This document shows positions 47,763 through 58,649 of a stretch of 64,000 nt of DNA, in pieces; position 1 is the stretch's first letter, and each line of letters begins with the position of its first letter. Source of the DNA: Spirodela intermedia (Eukaryota; Streptophyta; Magnoliopsida; Alismatales; Araceae); assembly GCA_902729315.2 (NCBI GenBank), contig LR746267.1, positions 8,994,924-9,058,923 on the forward strand, written 5' to 3'. The notes below the pieces were generated by a model that was given only the letters and a program-made list of their open reading frames with translations, was not told the DNA's origin and searched no databases. The position numbers were made by a program, and so were the translations under genes.

Positions 47763-49945
47763 TTATTGATCAGAAATCTTCGCTTTTGGATTTCGCCCCA
47801 TTGTTGGATAATATTCTGGCATTGCAATCCCACACTTCCACTTGATTCTTGAACATTGCGCCTTAACTTCATATATCCTCCTTCTCCCCAATTGCTTCCA
47901 TATGAATTTTTTATCAACCAAAAATCCTTCCCCTCTCCCTCACCATAGCCCACGATTGTTACTACATGGTTCAAGTTGGTGTGACAGAAACCTTCAAAAA
48001 CACCCTGAAAATAGAGAAGGCTTCATTTTTTACATGAAAAGATCGTTGGCTGCAAATATAGAAAACTTTTCAGACACCTTCAAAGGCATTATTCTCAAGA
48101 TGATGTGGGCTAGCTTTAACAAATCCTCAGCGTGAAGGATTTTTTTATTTATTATAACCATAATAGATTACAAGCAACAAAATAGATTTAAAATATTTCA
48201 TATTTGAGGGAAGGAAGGATTGACTATGTGTATGATATATCATTAATCCCGTGTTTTAGTGATATTGAGGCACTAGACTTGGTATGTTTAAAACATCTCA
48301 TGTCTCTAAGGAAAATAATAAAATAAAAACATTAGGTATTTCTCAAATCAAAGATTCCTTTAATATTTTGAAACCGGTCCTCAAAAACTCGTAGTACATC
48401 AAGTTTGTAAAGCTCACTAACAAAAGCAACCCTGAATATGAGTGCATTTGTCATACCCCAGTATAATATTGAAAGTCGTTTGAACTGGCATCGATAAAAG
48501 AAGTAATAGGCTGTCTATTGACTGCTGATTTCAGAATCCACTCGTTGTTGCGTACAACTGTTCGATAACTACTGATGCTAACTACTCGGTTCTTCAAGCA
48601 AATAGTCAGAGCAAAGAATATTTCTCATGAATTGAAAAGTACAGAAAACAAGGGAAGTAAGCTTACTCTATTTTGCTTGCATTTTCCTGGGTGTCCTTTA
48701 AACGGATAATTGGTATCGGTGTCAATACCACCATGCCTTAGCATGTAATCGTAGGTTTCATCAATATAACCGGCACTGCATTTAGATCCATATTCCTCAC
48801 AATCAATCAATTCTTGTTCCGAAAGTGTAATGAGGTTTCCTGTTACTAGTGCATTTATTGCTTCTACACTAGTTACTGCAGCGAAAGCCCAAAAAGCTCC
48901 TTCAAAGTTACAAAAGGTTACAAATATGTATTATAATTTCTCTCACAAGAAAAATTAGATTATTTGTACAGCAGTTCGTGATTCACCAATTGGTTCACAG
49001 TGATAAATGAGTTATATAGACAAAGACACTTAGCTACATCAATTGATTCACCAATACACATAATACATTTTGAATCCACTCTTTGAAGTAGGTAACAAGT
49101 CTGATAAATGATCTGAATCATTTAATTAATTAAAACTCCCAAGGATTTTTCATGTTCAATCGATTAAATAAAATAAGCATCAGGGAAATCACCTATTTAT
49201 ATCCACTATGGGTTTTATGCATTTTATCATATCCCAACAAACATTGTCATCTGATAAAGCAAAAACATCCATTTTTGCATAAAAATTATGCTTCTAGAAA
49301 TATCATGAAAATTGAAAACACTATTTTGAGCTACGTCCCCAGTTCTCACCAAGTTACCTTATGTTTAATTCATTTTTTTAGGAACTAGACAGGGACTATC
49401 GCAAATCATAATTAAAAACATGTGTTCTACAATATAAGATCAACAATGCTATAACAAAAATTCCATAACACATGATAGAAGCAAGATACAACTTACGAAC
49501 GTGATAAACAGGCTTACCGCAACCTTCTTGTTGTTTTGCTTCAGCAACAGCACCAAAATTCCTCCAGTCCACTGATCTTCGTTGCCTCAATTTTATCTTC
49601 AGTTCATGCCCAACTACCTTGGTACTAGAGAAGCTCTTGTTCATGTTGACATGAGTATTGAGATAGATGGATGATATTCCTCATTAGATAAATCGGAGAG
49701 ATGGTTAAGCCCCAAGGTGAAGGAGTGGTTATTCTCAGGACGATTACGATCCTCAATGTACAATAGGTTATTTCGAAATATGCCAAACCTCTTCTTTCTC
49801 TCAGCCAAATCATGGTAAGACTTGTCATACTTCACTTTCCGTTCTTCAAACAGCCACTTTACTTCTTCCTTACTTCCAAGTGATTTCACGGCTACAGAGA
49901 AGCTAACTGAAAATAAGAAAGTATTAAAATCCACCTCAATAACAT
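47763..49945 (-). pseudogene. Cysteine protease pseudogene 3, catalytic Cys replaced by Phe
   Basis: Four exons: exon 1 about 49945-49518, exon 2 48899-48667, exon 3 48591-48457, exon 4 48004 to about 47763. Exons 2 and 3 have exactly the family lengths (233 and 135 bp) with intact splice sites. The propeptide (EEVKWLFEERKVKYDKSYHD, GLNHLSDLSNEEY) and VDWRNFGAV are clear. At the exon 1/2 junction the active-site motif reads GCGAFWAF: the catalytic Cys codon is TTT. The exon 4 His ([11 protein letters not shown]) and Asn ([12 protein letters not shown]) are kept. One-base frameshifts lie in exon 1 near 49675 and in exon 4 near 47850; beyond the second the ancestral frame reads [17 protein letters not shown] and ends at TAA 47765-47763. 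The initiator is unclear. Least damaged in its middle exons. Confidence 0.88.
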
Positions 49946-49979
49946 GAGATCCCTTCTCCAATCTCCCTCTGTATTTTCC

Positions 49980-51599
49980 CTATCTCTTTATTTCTCCCCG
50001 TATTTATCGAAGGATGGGAAAAACAGATAAGGCAGTTCCGGATGGTACGACGGAGAAAAGAAGGGAGGACGAGAACAATATGGTGAGGTTTTCCCTAAGA
50101 ATTTTGCAGGCTAGAACTAACATGTATATATAGCACGTCGTATGAACTCGAGAACCATGCGACCCTTGTGATCTGTCCTTACTAGATTTTTAAAATTAAT
50201 AATTGGGAATTGAGATGATGATAAATGGTTGATGTTGCATTAAGAGGAAATAAATGTGTTAGAGATGCAAGCGAGATAATCTAAGAGTTATTTTCAAAAA
50301 ATGAAAACTTGATCTGGCCATGATGTTGACATCATCCATATATGAAAGAAATCTTAATCTATTGTTAAAACTCAGTGATTGCGATGAGGTCTTCTTAGAT
50401 GGCTGACAGATGTGAGTATATTATATGATTTCATTATATCAGTACCTGTCCTTTAGTGTCCAATAATGTCCGTGTAGAATAAAGGACAGTGAATGAATCA
50501 GTAAATCATGCGATTATTAAAATGGATAACGTGTGAAAATGTTTTTCTCAATAATTATCTGAGTAGCAGTCTTCTTATTGGCTTTACATCACCAGTTCCT
50601 AGTTGCATGACTTCTTAGGTGTAACTTTGAAGTCTTGACACCTTAGGATTCAAGTATCCATTTAGTCTATCATACATACGTTTCTCAAAGAAAAATTTAG
50701 AAAATGCAACGGATAAAGTATCATACAATTTACTTATCTCCACCTAATAGCAAGTTTGAGTAAGTATTTACGTTGAACAGTTAAATTCACATGTATAGTG
50801 CCAATTTTGTCTAAGAGAGGAAGGTTGATTACTAGACATTGAATTAGTCATTATGGTCCCCAAGTTTTAAGAAAAAAGTTAACATCGTAGGTTATTTGGC
50901 ATGTAAGGTCATGTCGTCAGCCTACGTCATGCAAGTCAAGTTCAATACATTCTATACTTCTGAGTCACAATTGTGATATTTCAGTTACGAAGCTGAAACA
51001 GACTATCTCACAATCATGCATAGCAGAGTGTGGAATCGTTAATTGATAATTATCAAAAGTTTTTGGTTATTTTTACGCCTATAATTTTTGCTAAGAATCA
51101 TTCATCGATAAATAATGCAGGATAAGTTTATCGTTAATTCTCTCACCATCATGCAATCAGGACAGCAAGCTCCCTATTTTCTCATGCATTAAATACTTTC
51201 CATCACACCCAATTGAAAAATGGATAATGAGAAAAGATTCTAGCGTAAGATATTAAACTAGTTCTCCTACATTAAATTATACAATTGTATCGTTATCCCG
51301 GCCATCACCCTGATATTCTAGCACCATTACAAGCTTACGCACCAAAATTTAGCATTTAAATAACAAGAGTTCAAATGTTGAGTTAAATGAGCTGAAACTT
51401 GGAAAGGCCTGGACGCATCATCCAGCTGACCGCTCATCGGCCCGCCCCTCCATAACTCTCTTCTCATCGACCTCTTGCTACCTCGGGGGAATATAGCTGG
51501 CTGGGTGAAGGCTCCGTGTGGGTACGGCTCGGAGCCCATTTTCTGAGCCTACCAAGGAGTCTAAGATATTTAATATAATTACCCTTCGTCGATATTTAA
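49980..51599. other. Upstream region of pseudogene 3 and AT-rich intergenic DNA
   Basis: 49980-50340 shows weak, patchy similarity to the promoter-like regions of the other protease copies. 50340-51300 is AT-rich with nothing recognised. 51327-51539 has a short GC-richer open frame of no known family. Confidence 0.4.
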
Positions 51600-53045
51600 C
51601 AAATTGATAACAGTAAAGAAAATCGCCTTCCGAAGCCTTGCTGCTGCAGTCGAGGAGCGGAGTCTGGAGAAAACCCAGCCGTCACGGTAGGCTCGATTCG
51701 TTCTGATCGACTTGAGGATCCAAATTACATGCTTATTTCTCTTTCTTAAGATTGACGAATCAAAAAGCCCGTCCCGAAGATCTTATGGGAGGTGAAGTTT
51801 GTGCTAGAGCAACAAGTTCTCGGAGAAGAACAATAGACCTTTCCGGGAAAATGATCCGTCAAACATAGGAATCTTCCTCTCAAGTTGTGCCCTTTCACAG
51901 GGAGAGAGAAGAAATACTTGAAGATGATCAGATTTCATCAGAACTTCCTAGGAGAAGCGAGCCGACCTCTCTGATCGACCCGGATTCAGAAGTGAAAGAA
52001 CTAACTGTTGGACTTGACCCTACGGCATCGGGTTTAGGAGACCCGCGTTCTGCGAAGCTGAATCAAGAGCGTTTTCTGAGATCCATTTTGTTAATGTTTT
52101 TCACCCAATCCGCAGGGAAAAAAAAACCCCTTTTTCATTAATCCTTAACCAGAAAAAAAAAGGATTATTCCATGTTGACTGACCAGTAGAAACCTTTCTT
52201 TCATTTTCGGATGGGAATTCTGTCGACATCTTCCACATGGGATAGATGTAATGGCTCAGCTGGATGGGATGGGATAGCCGAGCAAGAACAAAAGAATAGA
52301 TACATCTATCAGACAGAGGGCCAGCGACTAAAGAAAGATCGATTCTCTGGGATGGATCCTTCCACCGGTCTTTTTCAAAAGCTTCAATCTTGCCGTGGAG
52401 AAAACTTCGAAGACTTCAGAAAGAGAGACTCGGCTACTGTAGAGAAAGATACGCTGGGGAACTTGACGCCGATGTTGGGCGACAGGAAGCTCAGTTCCCC
52501 GCTGATTTTACCCTTACCTCCTTCGATAGGTGAGGAATTTCTTGCCTCTTTCCATATCTGACAAGTCTTTTTTCTCAAGAATGTTCCTCCCATTATCTTT
52601 GCGCGAATAAAAAGGAGAAAAAATCTCACGAGGTTTGGAGTTTCCCTCTTGTCCACCATTGCACCATCACGGGGTTCAATGGAGAAAAACCATACCATGG
52701 GACCCATAAACCGCGGTACCTTACTTTTCGATGATAACGCTTTCATTCGTATTCGAGTCCTCCGTCGGATCAAAAAAAAGATGATTTCGAGCAATGACCT
52801 CAGCCTTCCGGCGACTTCGGGAGGCCTCTCTCTTACGTTTTTTCTCTGATTGTGAAGAATCAGATCGTTGCATGATAGAGTGAACCTTCATTTATCAATC
52901 CACAGATACTCGTAGACTGGCAAAAGAAATTTGACGAGGAAGGGCGAGCCCGACAGATTCAGGCCACTCAATCGACGTCTGAACAAGAAGGGAGAAAGGC
53001 GGCACGAAATGTAGTCAACGCACGGGCGTGTGATCATTCAAACTG
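51600..53045. other. Probable mitochondrial DNA insertion (NUMT-like)
   Basis: Composition changes abruptly to roughly balanced base use, with the texture I associate with plant mitochondrial non-coding DNA (for example AGCCCGTCCCGAAGATCTTA and AACCGCGGTACCTTACTTTTC). It contains several moderate open frames on both strands (51887-52141 +, 52211-52561 +, 52794-52384 -) but no mitochondrial gene I can name with certainty. Boundaries are approximate. This is a judgement from texture, not an alignment. Confidence 0.45.
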
Positions 53046-53414
53046 AAATAATCAACCGTGTTTCGTACTTCTATGACTTTGATTATTCACAAGATATATT
53101 AGAATCGAATAATTCGGGGTAATTTACTGTTGATCCAATTGGCGTCACAAATTAAACATTTTCCATTAATTCATGTACAATAATGACAACTGGGATCGTT
53201 TCGTAAGAAAAAAAATAATCAAAGTCGATGTGTGATACCTTAATATTAAAATTAAGTCATGCAAAATAGTCTCCTTCCTAAAAAAATGCCTTCACGCATA
53301 CGGCGACATGATCTTGACTCACCGTCGTCTCCCGGCGCTCGCCGGTTCTCCAGTTTTCTTTAGTAGCTCTTGACCGGAGAGCTGCCGGATGACGACGTAC
53401 GTGGACTTACGGTC

Positions 53415-53457
<43 letters not shown>

Positions 53458-53773
53458 AGACGGGGGGAGTCGAGGTTCTCTGACTGGTGGTGAAAACTTG
53501 ACAACCAGGGTCAATAACTTCCACTGCTCTCAACGTGACACTGATGTGTTGACTTAGAGAACAGTCGCCGCCCCATTAACTCGATTCACGAAGCGCGCTT
53601 CGACGGAAACTATGTACAAACAACTTCCGTCCTCCGATCGCCTAGAAAGAGAGGAATCTATTCTCCCGTCATCCTGTCACCGGTAGAGACGGCGGCCGGC
53701 GAGGAAGAAAGACCCGATTCGGTCAAGATATGGCACAGAAATGTACAGGGTTGCGCTGAAAAATCGGTCGGCG
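53046..53773. other. 3' flank of the WNK gene with (GA)n
   Basis: AT-rich to about 53280, then GC-richer. Contains a GA microsatellite at 53417-53451. The part adjoining 53774 should be the WNK 3' UTR. No further gene seen. Confidence 0.5.
53417..53451. repeat. (GA)n microsatellite
   Basis: About 35 bp of GA repeat followed by GGGAGGGAGA, downstream of the WNK stop codon. Confidence 0.95.
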
Positions 53774-55066
53774 TCAAGCGTCCACTGCGTCGATGGGGAG
53801 GGACTTGGTCTTGTGGAGGCCGTTGGGGAGCGGGAGCAGCCCGCCGTAGAAGTTCTTCCCGGCGAACATGGTCTGCGGGCTACCCTCGCACCTCGCGTAG
53901 CCCATGCTCGGCGGCGGTCGCTCCTCCAGACGAAGGGACTCGAGCATCGCCTCCGTCAGCGGGTGAGACGAGGAAGCACCTGAGACTCCGTATCTGTAAT
54001 CGGGCTCGGATAGAGAATTCCGAGCTCGGCCTGATCCCCCGGAATTCTGCGTCTCGTTCTCGCAGGCATCAACGGAGGGTTTTCCGAGGCTCGCCATGTC
54101 TGATAACTGGCCGGAAGATCTTCCCCTGGGGTGCAGCGTGTGGCCGCGAGGCCCCGGCGGCCCGCCGGCGGCGCTGTGCTCGGGGCCGTCGACGCGGTAG
54201 GTGATCTCTTCGAACCGCCCGTGCATGGCGGGGGCGGATTCGTGCCGGCTGCAACCAGCGCCCTCAGTGTTTGGGGCCAAATCGAGAAGGGAGACGACGG
54301 AGGAGACGTTGGAGGCGCAGTTGTGGTAGACGGCCGGAGCGGGGTGCCCTGGTGCGTCCTCTGTTATCCCTACGCCTGGCTGCCACTCGGGCACCAGGGA
54401 GATCATCTCGCTGTCTATCATCTCCGCTATCATCGTGACGTCGTGATCTGTGATATCCAGCTCGCCCACCATTTCCGTCGCAACACTAAGCGCAGTGTCG
54501 GCCTCGACGTCAAAGCGGAAGTATATTTTTCTCACCCGCCCTGCGGAGCAAAGCGCGGAAGATGTTTTAGAGAGAAAGAGAGAGAAGAAGAGATGGGGAC
54601 AGAGTCATCTTCTTCGTCATACCTTCTGTGTCGGCAATCCTGAGACGAAGAAAGATTTCTCCATCGTCACTCATCCTCCCGCGTATTGTGATGCCCAGCT
54701 CATGGGAAGGATCGTCTTCTGGAGAGTCGAAGAGCTCGATTCCATGGTGCTCCAAGTCGACGTGATCGCAGTCCCAGGGGATCTCTGTTTCGCAGAGCCC
54801 CTGGGGGAGGAAGGAGCCATTACTGTAGCTGGGACTAAACAGCGGCTGCCTCAGGAGCGAACCCAGCTCCCGGCCGTCCAACTCCATCGTTCCCGATCCG
54901 CAGTCGTCGATTTGGAGGAAAGGGTCCTTCAGCAGCTCCCTCGCTGGGAGCCGCCGGGAAGCGGTGACCAAGCACTTCTCCACGAACTGCCTCACTTCGG
55001 GGTCCTTCACTTTGTAGAGAGCCTCAGGCTTTGTCCCCTGCCGGAGAGAAAACCATGAATTCGCAG

Positions 55067-55143
<77 letters not shown>

Positions 55144-56348
55144 AAAGGATGTAAAGGACTTACAGAGATGACCTTCTTGTAGATCTGGACGGGATGGCTA
55201 CATTCGCTGTATGGGTACTCGAGGGTCACCATTTCCAGGATGCACATCCCGAAGGAGTAGATGTCCACCAACTCGTTGTACTCCTCCTCGTACACCTCCG
55301 GCGCCATGAATTCCGGCGTTCCTGGGGAGAAAGAAGAACAGGGAATCGTCAAGATCCGCACCCAGACGGCTGGCATCGACATTAATTGCCCTGATGAGGA
55401 CCTCCCGAATCCCCTGTTCACCCCTAATCTAGGTTGGCGAATGGGGGTTCGGCTTACCGACACAATGGGCGGCGTGGGATTTCCGGAGGAAGGCGGCGAG
55501 GCCGAGATCGCCGATCTTGACCTCCCCCTGGTTGCCATTGATGAATATGTTGTCGCACTTAAGGTCCCTGTGGATGACTGGGGGATCGTGGCTGTGGAGA
55601 TAGAGAAGGCCCCTCAAGATCTGCCTGCACCAATGCTTCACTGCTCTTAAGTTAACCCTCCGGTGCTTCTGCCTGTACCTGGACGAATCGAAATCGACGG
55701 TGTTCCCCATTAAATGCTTCGAACAGGGGAAGACGGGAAGAACACGAAGAACTGGAAATTCCTCGGTCATTACTGCCGTAGGGTTCCGGAGGTGAACATC
55801 TCGGTGACGAAATTGATGTTCCTCTTTGAGGTGTCAACCCAGGAGATGTAGAACTTCATGATGTTCTTGTGCTTGAGGGTCTTGAGGAGGTGGATCTCGC
55901 AGTAGAGCCTCTCGAGCTCCTCAGGGCTCTGGAGGAAGTCGTGGAGCTTGACCTGGTTCCAGGCGACCTCGATTCCTTCGTACTCGTCGAAGGCCCTGTA
56001 ACTGCGAACGGAGAGCCTGCATCAGAATCACCACGGGAGGCGAAACAAGGACGGAACCGAGATAGAGGGTAGCAATGGCGGAGGGACCGTACACTGTCTT
56101 CGAGGATCCCTTGCCAAGGATCTCGCTGTACTGCAACGACGAGAACGAAGACACATTAGGCCGAACCAGACCGGAAAAATCCCTCCGAAATTGTTGACAA
56201 AGAAAGGGGGATCCAGGAACAAATGAACCATCGACGGCGGAAGAAAGAAAGTACGGTGGGTTTCTCAGATCACTACCCTGCCATATCTCCCCGTGGGATC
56301 GACCTCCACGAACTCGGAGAAATCTGGCTCCACTGGCCCATCGCCCAT
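53774..56348 (-). CDS. WNK: WNK (with-no-lysine) serine/threonine protein kinase
   Basis: Seven exons in transcript order: 56348-56277, 56130-56093, 56001-55774, 55678-55458, 55321-55164, 55037-54623, 54540-53774; 632 residues, all GT-AG and phase-consistent. WNK kinases have the catalytic Lys in the glycine-rich loop, seen here as GKGSSKTV (Lys about residue 35), while the usual subdomain II Lys is replaced ([10 protein letters not shown]). HRDLKCDN (about 149-156), IGDLGLA with DLG for DFG (about 169-174), and GTPEFMAPE complete the kinase domain. After the kinase, [20 protein letters not shown] and the following ~45 residues form the OSR1_C/autoinhibitory-type domain, split by the last intron. 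The C-terminus is a low-complexity Ser/Pro/Gly tail. Plant WNKs act in flowering-time, clock and osmotic signalling; the specific role here is not deducible. Intron 5 (55038-55163) is mostly microsatellite. Confidence 0.95.
55074..55138. repeat. (GA)n microsatellite filling WNK intron 5
   Basis: About 65 bp of GA (CT on the gene strand) within a 126-bp intron, between the donor GTAAGT and the acceptor CGGCAG. It lies upstream of the acceptor and may act as, or extend, the polypyrimidine tract. Confidence 0.95.
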
Positions 56349-57930
56349 CGCCCCAAAACTGGAAAGAACCCAACTTGGGGCCACGAAGCTCACACGACCA
56401 TGGATAACGCCGCCAGCGGAATCGGCCCTCCTTCAGTCCGGCACTGGATAGGATCAGGGCTCAAGGGCTACGCGGGGATTGGGGGGGCGGGGGTTTGAGA
56501 AGGGAGACGAATCAGCAGATGGCGTACGGATCAGGAACTCGAAGTTGTTAATGGAGAAAGGGAAAATAGGAGTGGAGGAGAAGGATGAGCTATCGGGAGT
56601 CTCACCAGGAGGGCATGTTCTTCCAACTCAGCCAGTGCAGAGGTCCTCAAGAAATAATTAAATTTGGCAGCAGGTGGTGGGGGCGCCACCGTCACCACCC
56701 CACGAGACAAAAAAGGACAAGCATATGACCCCCCCATTCCCCCCTCCCCCATAAAAAAAACCTCTCCTCGGCAACGCCGACGACCCTCGGATTCTCCCTC
56801 GACCTCAAGTAACCCAGCCACAGGAAAACCCAGAGACCAGTCTCATTAAAAGATTTAATTTCTGCCTTGGATTTATTTATTTATTTTTGGGTTCCCCTCC
56901 TCTCATTCATAACCATCACCATGTCAACCTTCTCTATCGCCCACCCCGGGCGGGCGGGTAAAGGCGATGTAGAGGCTGGTAATCTCTTTGAGCTTGCTGC
57001 AATATTTAATCTCCTGCAAGCGCCCACCACCTTTCCGCTCAGGGCGTTACGGGTGCTTGCAGGAATGGGATCTTCCCTGATCGGTCAAAATCGTCTATGG
57101 ATTCCTGAAGATCTCTCCAGCCGCCCCAACAGTGATCCGGCAACTGCTGTCAGACGATTGACCTCCGTCGACTCCGGCAGGGCCGACCACGGCGAGAATA
57201 ATGCAACTTTTTAACAGATGAAATCAAGGAGTCGTTCTCACGGAGGGCGGCATCGTCCTCGCCGCGTGCACTGAAGAACCCCCCGGGAGATCAGGGTTTC
57301 TGGGGGTACACACGAGAGGGAGATGGTGGACTATTTGGGCTCCTCCAGGTCGAAGCTTCGTCCTCTGAAATGGGCAGGTGCCAGAATGAAAAAGGGAGAG
57401 ACTAGTTGACACTCCCGGCCTGAAGAAATGATCTTGACAGTGGACCACACAGATCCTCGTCTGCTCAGACCCTCGTGATCTCTCAAGATCTTCGCGTCTG
57501 ACCATCGCCACGGCCGTGAGAAAGTCGGAAGTTTCTAGAATGAAGGTGTAGGACGGAGTCCAGTAAACCGCCACGGAGGGAAGACCTTCTTGAAACTTCG
57601 ACAGCCGGAGTGCCCCAGGCGAATGAGGAGCCCACAGGTGGTGGCCGTCTTCCAATTGTCGTGGCCGAAGAATTTATCCATCTTCCGTCGGTGGAGAGTA
57701 AATCGCCTGTAATGCCAGTCAGCATCGGCGCTGCCGCATTACTAGAACGCAGTCCAGTAGGGTACTGAACGTGGTACGGCGGCTAGGCAGAGGAACGAAG
57801 AGATGGAGAGAGAAAGGGCGAGAGAGAGAGAGATAAAGGCCCTTCGGCACTTCACCCCCCGAACCCGACTGACCCACAGCTGCTGCTTAATGTTACCGAC
57901 CGCTAGACACTCTAGACGAGAGAGAGAGGG

Positions 57931-57977
<47 letters not shown>

Positions 57978-58649
57978 GCACATGATCGATCACGCGTGGG
58001 CCTAGGACTTCGCTGATAAATAACGATCCTAATTGAGGGGAAATCTGACGGCCAAAAAGGCCGGCCTGGACCAGGGCCTCTACCATGGCACATAATCATA
58101 GCCGTTAGGCCGGCTTGGCCTTCCTTGTACAACAAAAAATTCATAAAAAAGGAAGAACAATGTAGCCAGATTAAGTACTTATCCATATATTGTTTACATA
58201 TTCATATAAATATATTTATTAAGAGAGACATAGAGGTGTAACCAGAGAGATCGTTCAGTAAGGTAGACTTGCCTTAATTTGTGAGGAGAATTGGCAAATT
58301 CCCATTTCATATATTTATTTTGAGAAAGATCGGGAAGAAAATATAGATTTGTCTCTAAACTTGCCGAACTCATTGAGTTGAAAAAGTTGTAAGCATAATT
58401 ATCTCGATTTGTATATGTACATATTTGAGCACACACCATCTTGTTCATCTAAGACGGATGGGTGGGTTTCGCGGAATCCATAGTTAAGGGATTCTTCATG
58501 TAAAAGTTCCCACGAGACACAAGATCGGGGCCGTTGCGTGGGTGGAGATGGTGCAGATGACGGTGCCGAAGGCGGGAGTGGTTGAGGCCGGTGACACAAG
58601 CTGCAATCTTTTCTCCTTTGTGATTCCTCTTCCACTCGCTCCGACCGAC
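56349..58649. other. WNK upstream region and intergenic DNA
   Basis: Moderately GC-rich to about 57800 with several open frames on both strands (for example 56867-57214 + and 57655-57224 -), none matching a family I know. From 58100 to 58500 the DNA is AT-rich. No gene supported. Confidence 0.45.
57909..57970. repeat. GA/CT inverted microsatellite
   Basis: ACGAGAGAGAGAGGGG is followed at once by CTCTTCTCTCTCT... to 57970, so GA and CT runs face each other across a 3-4 base spacer and could fold into a hairpin. Confidence 0.85.

Noticed and set aside
56867-57725. Open frames 56867-57214 (+) and 57655-57224 (-)
   Set aside because: No recognisable motifs, no splice partners found, and unrelated to each other; not supported as genes.
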